This document shows, in pieces, positions 38,673 through 50,831 of a stretch of DNA of 64,000 nucleotides. The translations under genes were made by a program, and so were the position numbers. Source of the stretch: Tolypeutes matacus (Eukaryota > Chordata > Mammalia > Cingulata > Chlamyphoridae); contig JAKSZT010054335.1 in the NCBI GenBank assembly GCA_026826555.1, positions 5,927,565 to 5,991,564 on the forward strand. Direction: 5' to 3'. The notes under the pieces are model-generated. The model had not been told where the DNA came from. It worked only from the letters and a program-made list of their open reading frames with translations, and searched no databases. Each line of letters opens with the position of its first letter. Within the stretch, counting starts at the first letter, position 1.

Positions 38673-39326
38673 TGTATTAGTCAGCCAAACGGGTGCTGAT
38701 GCAAAGGACCAGAACTCTGTTGACTTTTATAAAGGGTATTTATTTGGGGTAGAAGCTCACAAGGCCCTAAAGAGTCCAACTCAGGCTACCATAAGAGGTA
38801 CTTTCTCACCCAAAGTCTGTTGCCACGTGTTGACACAAGATGGAGGTTGACATTTGTGAGGGCTCAGCCTTCCTCCTTCCTCTTAAGGCTCCGTGGTCCC
38901 AGCTTCTTCTGATCTCAGCTGTAGACTGGTATAGGGCTCATCTCTCTTCCTGGGGTTCGTTTCTTCCAGGCTCAGCTGCTCTGGTCTCTTCACAAGGTCA
39001 GCTGTAGACTATCAGGCTCATTGCTTTTCTTGGGGCTTCTGCTGTGTCTGTGGAGCTCTTTTCCTGTGTTCTTCTCTGTGTATCTAATTCCATGTGTTCT
39101 TGATTGAGCATCTGTTTATATAGTCTGCCAAGGGAGGCGGGGACTCAACTCTGCATGCCCTAATGATGTGGTTGAATCAAAGCCCTAATCTTAACATAAT
39201 TTAATCAGACATCTCAGCTGAATCGAATACAATCAAAGGATTATCACGCCCAGAGGAACAAACCAGTTAACAAACATAATCAAATATCTTCTTTTTGAAA
39301 TTCATAAATAATATCAAACTGCCACA
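38673..39326 (+). mobile_element. Solo LTR, 654 bp, TG...CA ends
   Basis: Starts TGTATTAGTCAGCC and ends CTGCCACA, flanked by the 5-bp duplication ATAGT (38668-38672, 39327-39331). Five bases suit the ERVL/MaLR class. The element at 50832-52726 is a second copy. No internal viral coding sequence is present. Orientation follows shared sequence with the other copy. Confidence 0.75.
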
Positions 39327-39709
39327 ATAGTTGTAGAATTTTTAAAGTATTGGAATTTTAATCATACAAACTGTGGTTAATATAATACTTAATCTATGAT
39401 TAACAAGATCCTTAACGAAAGAAAACAAAAGAAGGCAAACATAACAAAACATTTCTCTGCACACCAGAAAAAAGTGAATCTTTAAAAAAAAAAAAAAAGG
39501 GAATCTTAAAATACAAATGAAAATGGGATTCTATAAAAATTGATGTGCCTTTTGAAAAGAAAAAAAAAATCACAAATAATTATTGGAAGACATAGGAATA
39601 TAAGATATTTTCAATAGTTCCAGAATTATCGTAGGTAAAAAATCAGAACTCTTGATAATTTGAAAATAGTCCTTATTTCTTAAAACAAAAAAAGTGCTAC
39701 ATTTCCTTT
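39327..39709. other. ULK4 intron 7 segment, unassigned
   Basis: A-rich sequence with runs such as 39482-39498. No gene or named repeat. Confidence 0.3.
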
Positions 39710-40955
39710 TTAAAGAAATTTTTATTGTGATAACATATATATATATAAAAAACACAAAATTTCCCATTTAATGATTTTTAAGTATACAATTCAATGTTTG
39801 TTTTTTTTTCCTGCATAAGGATATCCTTTATTAGATAAAATTTCCAAACACAGCAGCAGTGACCTTCCCACAGCTCGTTCTCAACACCGAAACCCCTCTG
39901 TGCAGAGCCTCGTCGGGCACAGGTGCAGCCGTCTGCACTCGTGCTGGTGCTGTTTGAACTGGAGTCCGCAGTAACCGCACGTCCCCGTCTTGGTTTCTTT
40001 GTCCAAGTTGATATACACTTTGGGGTGGCTGAGCGCCCCCCCCCCACCGTCACACGATATCACCTGACTTCCTCCTTCACTCACAGGCTGCTCTGCTATC
40101 ATATCATTGGCAAAGCTTTCATTTACCTCTTTCTGAGGACTTACAATTCGAACTCTCCTGTAGTCTTTATCATCATAAACCTGGCCGGTGTGCGTGACTC
40201 TCTCCGGTCAGTGAACTCCGCACCCCGAAACACCTGGCGCCCATGGACAGGCCCAGAAGCTGGTGGAAGGTCACTGCCGCCGCCATCTTTCAGTGGTATT
40301 AATTACATTCACAAGGTGCTAGTATCACCATCATCCATTACCAAAATTTTTCATTACCCCACACAGAAACTTTGTATCTATTAAGCAGTAGCTCCCCTTT
40401 TTCCCCTTCCCCTAACCCTTGTAATCTATTTTCTGTCTCTGACTGAAATTTCATAAGTGGAGTCCTACACTATTTGTCCATTTGTGTCAGTCTTATTCAC
40501 TCACCATGTCTTCAAGGTTCATCCGTGTCGTAGCATGTAGCAGAACTTTGTTGCATTTTTTTGGCTGGGTAAAATTACATTGTATGTTTATACTACATTT
40601 TGTTTACTCCATTCATGGACATGTGGGTTGTTTCCACCTTTTGTCTATTGCGGATAAATTTGCCATGAACATTAGCATAAAAGTACCTGTTTGAGTCCCT
40701 CTTTCATTTCTATGGGGTATACACTTAGAAGTGGAACTGATGGGTCATTATGTTTAAGTTTTTGAGAAACTTCCAAACTGTTTTCCACAGGGGCTGCACC
40801 ATTTTTCATTCCCACCAACTGTACAAGGATTCCGATTTCCCTGCATCCTTACCAACACTTGTTGTTTTCTGTTTTTTTTTTTTTTTCATAGCTTTCGTAG
40901 TGGGTATGAAGTATTACATTTTTCTCATTGTTTCATTAACTGTGTCTTAATTTTT
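39710..40955 (-). mobile_element. Old L1 3' region, interrupted by a processed pseudogene
   Basis: 39710-39796 and 40291-40955 are one diverged minus-strand L1 3' end (tattgtgataacatatat at left; agaagtggaactgatgggtc and ccattcatggacatgtggg at right), split by the NDUFS6 retrocopy. Confidence 0.65.
39801..40290 (-). pseudogene. NDUFS6: NDUFS6 processed pseudogene
   Basis: The minus strand holds an intronless copy of NDUFS6, the zinc-binding accessory subunit of mitochondrial complex I. The ATG is at 40284-40286. The N-terminal part is shortened and a frameshift near the end of the transit region leads to an early stop. The C-terminal half is still readable (40102-39881), with A-E-Q-P-V-S, C-D-G-G-G-G and the C-G-Y-C zinc site. 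The original stop is lost and the frame runs past it. AATAAA (complement at 39827-39832) precedes an A tail (39801-39809 as T). It is intronic to ULK4 on the opposite strand and is not expected to make a product. Confidence 0.92.
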
Positions 40956-41993
<1,038 letters not shown>

Positions 41994-42008
41994 TATGAAC
42001 GGCATTTT

Positions 42009-44206
42009 AATATGAGTGAGTAGTGGAGTCTTTTTTTGCATTTCATGTACTTCTAGGATAGTGCTGTTCTTGGTACACAAGTAGCTGGTCCAGTGGCTGC
42101 TTTTCCTAAAAAAAGAAATCTGACCTTAGATTGAGGAGTGTTCTTTCTCTCTGTTCTCAGATATTTTCCATCATGAGGAATTTTAAAAGTCAGTTTCTCT
42201 TTTAACATATTAAATAGTTTCCAGTTAGGTTGACAGATTTCCTAGCAACTCCCAAATCCAAGCAGTGCATTTCTTTCCATTATGGAAATCAGACTAAAAC
42301 TATTTTAGAGTATTGAACTGGGAATGTTACCGTCAAGATAGCTAATAGTATAACTGTTAACTAAATGTCATTTTAATGTGATATGTTTTTATGATAATTC
42401 TGACATAATGTGGAAATCAAGTGACAGGATAATAGGCACATCATGAGTTTTCCATGTTGTACTAACTGAGGCACAGGGGTGGTGCAGATGAGGGGGCAGG
42501 GAGTAGAACCTGTCCAAGTTCTGCCACTAAATAACTGGGGGGGTTGTAGGCAAGCATTTGGGGTCTCTCAGTGTCAGAGTGTAAAACAGAGACTAAATTT
42601 AGTTTAATTTGTAAAAAAGTCCTTTATTAAATGTATAAAGTCCTTTATTAAATGTATGAGAAAACTGCAGAAGGAAATGTTGGCTCTCGTACAAGCCGTA
42701 GGACCAACCTCCTGTCCTCACATTCGAGCACTTGTAGGGTTGCTGTTAAATTTGTTGGACAGTCTTCCGGACATCTTTTGATAGGATGTAAATATGCCTT
42801 GTTTATTTTGGATGCCATAGCCATATATCAATACATTTATATACCTGTTTTATATAATGTTTTACATAAATGGGGCCATTCCATAACCTACTTTTTTTAC
42901 TCATGCTGTATTATGAACATTTTTCCGTATTAATATATACCTGCTTATTTATTTTAAATAGTCACAGAATGTACATGTAATAATCTGTAACAACAGTAAA
43001 CACTTAGAATGCTTCTTGATTTGAAATATTATATACACTACTGTAGCAAATATCCTCTTGTGTATTTTTTTTTTGTTGTTCAAATTTATCCTTTGGATAA
43101 ATTTCTCACAATGGGATTGCAGGTCAGAGGCTAAGAGCATTAACTAGTTTGATACATTTGCTGTAGTCTAGGAATTATATGCTGGTTTATACTTCTAGCA
43201 ACGATATGCTAGAAACTCCTCCTATCTCATCTCATTATAGTGGGCTTTGTTGAGCATTTAAATTTTTGCCAATCTGAAGGATGAAAAAGAAATCTCACTT
43301 ATTCTTTGCCATTTTTAATTCTCTTTTAATGAATTGTAAGAGCCCTTTGGGTAAAAGGAATCTCATATGTGAATTCAAATTCTTTCTCTTTATCATTTTT
43401 GTTTAATTTTGATCAGAGTAGTTTATGTTCCAATACAGAAATTTAGAATAATTAAAGTAATCAAAATAATTTTACATTTTTGTTTTTAAATTTCATTTAG
43501 GCATAACCTTTCCCAATCTGATGAGTATTCATTCTAGGGGTATACTTGATTAGTAGCAAAACTTAATGCTTTGACAGTAAATCTGGGTTTTAGATACAGC
43601 TTAATGCTATTTTAATGTGAGTGAACTAGCTAGGTTACATTATTTTGATCCCTAAGCTTGGTGTGATATACAATGTAGGTAGGAAGCTGATATTCTTGTT
43701 TATTTCTGAATGAAGTTCCACTACTGAAATGTGTCAAACAGGCAGGGTAATTAGAATATGGATCTAGACTCTCTTGGGACGTAAAGGACAATAATATTAT
43801 AGATTGATATTATCTGATATATTTACTTTAAAATTTTAAATTATTTATAGATTCCCTTTATAGACTGATTTGAGATCCAGAAATGTTCTTTTTAATCCCT
43901 GAGGAATATAAACCCTGAAGACATTTCCTTTGACTGAGGCTTCTAGTATTTGAGTTATCATACTGTTTTATTCTGTGGCACCTAAATTATTTCCTCTGAT
44001 TTTGCTTTTTAAGAGAGGTTAATTGTATAAAATAAGAATAAAACATAAAACGTTGTCAGAGGTACATTTTCGTTTATAAATCATAAAATATATGATATCT
44101 TGTCTAATTGAGACATGTCCTGGAAGAATCTTGTTGAGATAGTTTTTATTTTAATTATTTCATTGTTTCGGTTGAGATGGAGTTTTAACATTCATGTTCT
44201 GTAAAG
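42009..44206. other. ULK4 intron 8, mostly unassigned
   Basis: 42770-43290 shows old L1-like text (ataaatggggccattccataacctac). No gene content. A+T-rich. Confidence 0.35.
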
Positions 44207-44302
44207 ATTGACTTGGGCAGGCCTACTGCAGCATTCATTTTGGAAGAGTGCTTTCACTGAAAAAGATCACGACTCAGCAGGCACCGAGGATTCCAGCTTC
44301 AG
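44207..44302 (+). CDS. ULK4: ULK4 exon 9 (completes codon 268; codons 269-299 plus two bases)
   Basis: The acceptor after CTGTAAAG ends at 44206, with few pyrimidines but the expected AG. Donor GTAACA starts at 44303. L-T-W then L-L-Q-H-S-F-W at 274-280 is the last helix of the kinase-like domain. After it the sequence turns acidic and serine-rich, the start of the linker. The exon is less conserved at its 3' end relative to human as I remember it. Confidence 0.92.
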
Positions 44303-45737
44303 GTAACATGAACTTATCTTTGTGCATGGGGCATGGTTACTAAACATTCCTGTGCATTACTGTCCTATTAATGTAAGAATGATGACCTGAATTCCCGTGC
44401 TTTCATAATAAGGGACTATCAGGCATTTGATTGAGGGTTACCAAGAATTTAGCCAGGGCATTTTTTTTTTTTTTTTTAGCCAGGACATTTTTGGGTTCTT
44501 GATTCTGTTCATTTTCTAATCAGTTGTTTATTTCTCAGTAATTTGATATGGTAGTCATTAGTAGTCCAAATACATCTGGCTTTCTGCCTCCCAGCCACAT
44601 GGTAGGATCTCATTTCTCCCTTTGGATTAGGTATGGCCATGTGATTTGCCTTAGCTAATGAAATGTGACTGGAAGTAATGTGTGTTATTTCTGGATTTGC
44701 CACATTTCTTCCTCCTGATGAGGTAAATGGGAAAAAAATGTCAAAAATGGATGTAGATAGTGTCAATCTTTGTCTTTTATTTCTTCTTCTTGCCTTATTG
44801 CAGTGGCTAAAAATTTCAGTAATGTATTGAATCAGTAATGAAGAAAGGAGACATTCTTGCCTCATTCTGCTCTTAGGGTGAAGCATTCAGTTTTTCATCA
44901 TTAAGTATGGTTAGCTGTAGTTTTATTGTAGCTGCCCCTTTTCAATTTGAGAAAGTTTCTTTCTATTCCTAGTTTACTGAGAAATTTTTTTTTTTAATCA
45001 TGAATGAATGTTGAATTTTCTCAAATGCATTTTCTGTATCAATTGATATGATCATGCACTCTTAAGTCTCTTAATATATAGTAGATTACATTAATTAATT
45101 TTCACATATTGAGACGGAATTGCAGTCATTCCCAGGATAAATTCTATTTTGTCATGGTTATTAAAGTTTTTATGCATTGCTAGATGCCTTTGGGGCCAGG
45201 TAGTAGGAGGATAGAGAAAAAAGAAAGCAGCAGGACTTGTCTCTTGGTATCACAGCATTAAAAAGGGTTTCCCTTCCTTAGGGTCTTAGGCACAGGTTAG
45301 CAGCTGCTACTCTCTCTACCCAAGTTCTTCAGGATTATCAGCAGGTTGGGGCAGGACAAAACAGAAAAAAGAAAGTAGGAAGTTTCTCCTGCCCTCTCTG
45401 ACCTTTAGGGACTCCCTTTCCTGTTTACTTGGAACAGAAGTAGAGGGTTTCTCTTGGGGCTCTGTCAGCCTATACTTGATATCACTTCTGGGCTAAGGGC
45501 TGTCATTGAGTCTAGGCTGGGCAATACTGGTGTGGGGGGGAATTAGGGAAACTCACTGCTGGGTTAGTGGTACTTAGAGTTCAGGTTTTCTTTCCCAGTC
45601 TGCTTGCTACCATTTATTTTTCAGATATAAGGTCTGTAGACTTCTTAGAGTATAATACTTTGCCTATAGTAAGTGCTTGCTTTAGCTACTCAGTTAAAAA
45701 ATAGTCTATTTCGAACTCTATGAATTTGCCAAATACC
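44303..45737. other. ULK4 intron 9 with old L1 and LTR fragments
   Basis: 44530-44720 resembles an old MaLR LTR fragment (ccatgtgatttgccttagctaatgaaatgtgac). 44826-45200 is a diverged minus-strand L1 ORF2 segment (ttttctgtatcaattgatatgatcatg). 45215-45640 is unassigned. Confidence 0.45.
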
Positions 45738-45748
45738 TAGTGTAATTT

Positions 45749-46089
45749 TATTTATTTATTTACACCCCCCATTGTATGTGCTCGCTGTCTGCTCTCTGTG
45801 TCTGTTCATTGTGTGCTCTCTCTGTCTGCTCATGTTCTTTTTAGGGGGTATCGGGAACTGAACCTATGACCTCCCATGTGGAGGGAGGCGCCCAGTAGCT
45901 TGAGCCACATTCGCTCCCTGCTTGTTGTGTCTCCTTGTTGCGTCTCCTTGTTTTGTCAGCTCACCCTGCCAGCCCATTGGGTCAGCTCATTGTCTTGCTT
46001 ATCTTCTTTAGGAGGCACTGGGAACTGAACTTGGGACCTCCCGTGTGGGAGGTGGGTACCCAACTGCTTGAATCACATCTGCTGCTCTG
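45749..46089 (-). mobile_element. Dimeric DAS-type SINE
   Basis: Two minus-strand units. Flanked by TAGTGTAATTT (45738-45748) and TAGTATAATTT (46090-46100). Its right end is about 100 nt before ULK4 exon 10. Confidence 0.88.
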
Positions 46090-46191
46090 TAGTATAATTT
46101 CATAATCTTTTCTAAGCTCTTGTTCTGCACAAGAAAACTGTAGAGAGCCCCAGAATAAGTTTGATTGTGTTGGCTTTCTCCTATTGAACAG

Positions 46192-46310
46192 CAGAAATGT
46201 GACAGACTATTCTGGGCCAGAAGATTCCAAAGAGGTTTTGAAGAACCCCCAAAGTGGACAAGCAAAAGGGCTGAAGGTTGGCCAACGATTAAATCGCTCT
46301 TTCAGACTAG
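46192..46310 (+). CDS. ULK4: ULK4 exon 10 (completes codon 300; codons 301-339 plus one base)
   Basis: The acceptor after TATTGAACAG ends at 46191 and donor GTAAGC starts at 46311. It encodes a Gln/Ser/Lys-rich linker with the recognisable S-G-P-E-D-S-K-E and S-F-R-L segments. No domain is expected here. Position, phase and these anchors identify it. Confidence 0.92.
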
Positions 46311-46464
46311 GTAAGCTTTCACTGGAGCATGTTCATGCTCTCAGCATGCTCTTTCTGAGAGTTATTTTCATTGTTCTCTATCTCTTTAAATCTGTTTGCA
46401 TTATGTCCTCATGATTTTTTTTTTTTTTTTTTCCCTCTATGGATATTTTACTTTCCTGCCACAG

Positions 46465-46534
46465 AAAATCCAACTGAATTGAGGCCAAAGAGTACCCTTG
46501 AGGGTCAGTTGAATGAATCCATGTTTCTTCTCAG
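46465..46534 (+). CDS. ULK4: ULK4 exon 11 (completes codon 340; codons 341-362 plus two bases)
   Basis: Acceptor CTGCCACAG ends at 46464 and donor GTATGT starts at 46535. The preceding intron is only 154 nt, the shortest in the window. It encodes N-P-T-E-L-R-P-K and a G-Q-L-N-E-S-M-F-L-L segment, closely conserved in ULK4. Confidence 0.94.
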
Positions 46535-47314
46535 GTATGTAAAATGAAAAATCAGTAAGGAGTCAGTGGAAAGTAAAAGTTAAATATTCTTAAAGCATCT
46601 CTTATCGTGAAGGCAAACCATGCTACACAGAGAGAAAGGACCAGGGACATTATTGCCAAATTCCATGTTCACTTTCTGCTTTCAAAGTTGGAGTTTAATG
46701 TCGGCCAGTGGAATTTATAGTTTGACTTTTTTTTTTTTTTTTTTTAAACCAAAGCAGTTTACTTTTTTCCTATTTGTAAGGACTAAAGCCCCTCAATTTC
46801 ATCCCTTTACTTCAAATAGAATTGCATTTAAAATTTTAGAAGTCAAACTTCTGTATTTGCACTCAACTTTTAGAGAGGAAAAGGTTGTATTTTTCTTTAA
46901 ATAATTTTTTATAGGTGAGGCTTAATGCTTGTAATCATTGAAATAAAAAAATTCATCAAAATGATATATCTTAAAGTTAAGTGATTAGGGCTGATATATT
47001 TTAAATTTTTATATAAGTATTAAGTATCATACTTTTAAAAAATATTCATAGTGAAATAGTTTAATAAACTGAAATTTACTGGTCTGGATTACCCATCTGC
47101 AAATGTTAATGTTAAATTTAACAGTATACATCTTAGGCACTTTAAATACATTTTTCTAGAACCTAGTACAATATCTGGCATATTTTAAGTGCTAGGTAAG
47201 TAAGTACCTTTTTAATGAATGAATAAATAAGCATCACAGATAAGTAAGTGAAAAAGAAATGAGAATCCCGATCTTTTGAAATTTGAAGGAAATTGTTAAA
47301 ACAGACCCCAGTGA
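46535..47314. other. First part of ULK4 intron 11, unassigned
   Basis: A T run at 46727-46745 is the only notable feature. No target duplication was found for it. Confidence 0.3.
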
Positions 47315-48422
47315 AAGCATTTTAAAAAAGAAGAGCAACGTGGGAGGAATTTCACTTTGAAACATATTACAAAGCTACAGTGGTCAAAGCAGCATGGTAG
47401 CATGGTACTGGTATAAAGATAGACACATCAATCAGTGGACTAGAATTGAGAACCCAGAAATAAACCCTCACCTATAAATTCAACTGGTTTTTGACAAACT
47501 ACCAAGTCCATGCTAACGAGAAAAAATAGTCTCTTCAACAAATGGTGTTGGGTGAACTGGATATCTATAACCAAAAGAATGAAAGAGGACCCCTATCTCA
47601 CCCCCTATACAAAAATCAACTCAAAATGCATCAAAGATCTAAATATGAAAGCCAGGATCATAAAACTACTAGAAGAAAATGTAGGGAAACATCTTCAAGA
47701 CCTTGTAGTAGGTGGTGGCTTCTTGGACCTCACACCCAAAGCACGTGCAACAAAAGGAAAATTAGATAAATGGGACCTCCTCAAAATTCAACACTTTTGC
47801 ACCTCACAGGACTTTGTCAAAAGGGTGAAAAGACAGCCAACTCAATGGGAGAAAATATTTGGAAATCACATATCTGATAAGGGTTTAATATCCAGGATAT
47901 ATAAAAAAATGTTACAACTCAACAGTGAAAAGACAAATGACCCAGTTAAAAAATGGGCATAAGATTTGAAATAGACATTTGTCCAAAGAAGAAATACAAA
48001 TGACAAGCAAGCACATGAAGAAATGCTCAACATCACTCATGATCAGGGAAATGTAAATCAAAACTACAATGAGATATCATTTCACACCTATCAGAATGGC
48101 CACTATTAAAAAGACAGAGAACTACAAGTGTTGGAGAGGATGTGGAGAGATAGGAACACTTCTTCACTGTTGGTGGGAATGCAGGATGGTACAGCCCCTG
48201 TGGAGGACTGTTTGGCAGTTCCTAAAGACGTTGAATATAGACTTGCCATGTGACCCGGCAATACCAATACCACTGATTAAAAAAAAATTTACATGTATCC
48301 ATTACATTTAATTGAGAAATGTATATATTTATTCATCTGTGTTTACTTTTTAGTTTTTAATTGTTTATATTTTCAATTATTAAATGTACAAAATAAAGTA
48401 AAAAAAAAAAAAAAAAAAAAAA
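47315..48422 (+). mobile_element. LINE-1 3' fragment, plus strand, internally deleted
   Basis: Reads as the C-terminal part of L1 ORF2 (mirror of 19990-20980) with few changes. It jumps near 48277 straight into the last 130 bp of 3' UTR and a 23-nt A tail. About 0.3 kb of the ORF2 end and UTR is missing relative to the L1 at 19531. A short CCAGTGAA match flanks it (47309-47316, 48427-48434). Confidence 0.85.
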
Positions 48423-48434
48423 GGCTCCAGTGAA

Positions 48435-48992
48435 CCAAGTGCAAGGGTTTCTTAAAATGTGCAGATACCCCAGATTAATGGAGTATGACTTAGAGCCATA
48501 CTAATGGACTTAGAGTAGTGCTGCCCTTTATAATGATAGGAGGCATCATTAAAAAATTGATGCAAATTATAACTCTGTTCCTTACCTTATAATGGGTACC
48601 AAGGTTATTTTTCAGTTCAAAAATTTTCTGAAATAAGTTTGTAAATATATTCTCTTTTTCAGAATATCTGATCTGTTTAATTATGTTAATCATTCCTGTA
48701 CCAGGAGGCTTTTAAAATATAAGAAAATAATGTTTTACAGTTTTCTAGGTTAAAAAGAAAATATTACGTATTCTATGGAAGCTGTAAATTAAATAATAAA
48801 TTAGCCAGGAAATTACTTCAAATAGTTATAAAAATAATCATATAAACAAGAGTTTAAGTAAACTTTTAAAATAAGATCATATAGAGTAATCATATTCTGT
48901 CATTTGCCATGAAACTTCCCTCCCCAGAAAATTATAAGAGGAGGATAAAGTTTATAAAATCTGAATATTTTTTACTGGTATGTGTTTCTCAG
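48435..48992. other. End of ULK4 intron 11, unassigned
   Basis: A+T-rich, nothing recognised. Confidence 0.3.
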
Positions 48993-49089
48993 TTCTCGTC
49001 CTACTCCAAGAACTAGCACTGCAGTGGGATTAAGCCCTAGCGATAATGTGACTCAAAAGTCACCACAGAAGACATCTCCTATGACCAAG
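48993..49089 (+). CDS. ULK4: ULK4 exon 12 (completes codon 363; codons 364-395)
   Basis: Acceptor GTTTCTCAG ends at 48992 and donor GTGAGG starts at 49090. It encodes the S-R-P-T-P-R-T-S-T low-complexity stretch and S-P-Q-K-T-S-P-M-T-K, rich in Ser/Thr-Pro sites that are candidate phosphorylation sites. It ends in phase 0. Confidence 0.94.
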
Positions 49090-49261
49090 GTGAGGAGAGA
49101 TGGGAATTTTTTTTCTATATAAGTTATAGAAACTCAGAAGAATAATTGCAAGTTGATCTCTAAACTGTGTTCATAACTAGAAAATTTATAATCAAGCTGT
49201 CTTCCCTGATTATCATTGATTTTTTTAGAAAGTACTCTAAGATATTCCATTTCATTGCTTC

Positions 49262-50831
49262 ATAATTGGTTTTTTATTTTTGTTAACAACAGCTTTATTG
49301 AGGTACAATTTATATACCATACAATTCATCCATTTAAAGTATAAATTCAGTAGATTTTAGTATATTCAGAGCTGTACAACCATCCCCACAATTAAGTTTA
49401 GAACATTTTCATCACCCCAGAAAGAGTTGTTGGCAACCACTCTGCTGCTCTCTGCCTCTAGGGATTTACCGGTTTTGGGTATTTTGTATAAATGGAATCA
49501 TATAATACGTGAGCCTTTGTGTGTAGCTTCCTTCAGTTAGCATGACGCTCTCATTGCGTGTCCCGTTGTAGCATGCATCAGCGCTTGGCTCCTTCCTGTC
49601 GCTGGAGGCTGTTCGGCTGCATGTGCATACCACAATTTCTTTATCCCTCCATCCGTTGATGGGCTTTTGTGCTGGTTACACCTTTTGGCTATTGTGAGTA
49701 GTGCTGCTGTGAACATTGGAGCACCTGTTTTCAGTTCTTCTGGAAATCGACCTACAAGTGGAATTTCTGGGTCATAGGGTAACTGCTTAACTCTTGGAGG
49801 AACCTCTGTTTTCCACAATGCTCAAACATTTTATATTCCCACTGGCAATGTATAAGGGTTCCAATTTCTCCACATCCTAACTAACACTTGTGATTTTCTG
49901 TGTTTTCAAAAAAATTATTATTGTCATACTGGTGGGTTTGAAGTGGTATCTCATTGTGATTTTGATTTGCATTTCCCTAATGAATATGATGTTGAACATC
50001 TTTTCAAGCTTGTTGGCCATTTGTGTATCATTTTTGGAGAAATATCTATTCAAGTCTTTTGCCATTTTTTTAAAAAAATTGGGTTTGTCTTTTTGTTGTG
50101 TTGTAAGAATTTTTTATATATTCTGGATACTAGACTCTTTCGAGATATATGATTTGCAAATATTTTCTCCTATTCTGTAGGTTGTCTTTTCTTGATGATG
50201 TCCTTTGAAGCACAAAAGCTTTTATTTTTTTTATTTTTTTATTTTTTTAAAGATTTTATTTATTTATTCATTTATCCCCCCCTTGCTGCTTGTGCTCGCT
50301 GGGTCAGCTAACCACGCCATGCGGGCGGGCTTGCCTTCACCAGGAGGCCCCGGGAACCAAACCGGGGCCTCCCATATGGTAAACGGGAGCCCTACTGATT
50401 GAGCCACAGCTGCTTCCCCACAAAAGCTTTTAAACTTGAAAGAATTCTAGTTTATCCATTTTTTCTTCTGTTGCTCTTGCTTTTGGTGTCATAGCTAAGA
50501 ATCCATTGCCACATCCAGGGTCATGAAGATTTACCTCCGTGCTTTCTTCTACGAGTATTATCGTTTTAGTTCTTAGATTTAGGTTATTGATCTATTTTGA
50601 GCTAAATTTGTATATACTGTGAGGTAAGGATCCAACTTCATTCTTTTGCATGTAGAAATCTAGTTGTCTCAGTCCTATTTGTTGAAAAGATTATTCTTTC
50701 CCCATTGGACAGTATCGACACCATTGTCATTGAAAATAATTTGGCCATAACTATTATTTGGGTTTATTTCTGAGCTACAGGAAAGTTGCAAACATAATAC
50801 AAAAATAATGCAGAGAACTCTAATATATCCC
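49262..50831 (-). mobile_element. Old L1 3' region, interrupted by a SINE
   Basis: 49262-50224 and 50433-50831 read as one diverged minus-strand L1 (aacagctttattgaggtacaatttatat at left; cctacaagtggaatttctgggtcat within). The SINE at 50225-50418 splits it. At 50832 the LTR begins, and L1-like text resumes at 52732 (ccatagaaccagatttatcaac). Confidence 0.7.
50225..50418 (-). mobile_element. DAS-type SINE
   Basis: Minus strand, 14-bp duplication CACAAAAGCTTTTA (50211-50224, 50419-50432). Confidence 0.93.

Noticed and set aside
39881..40102. Functional NDUFS6-like ORF
   Set aside because: No own start or targeting region, lost stop, intronless with A tail. Clearly a retrocopy.
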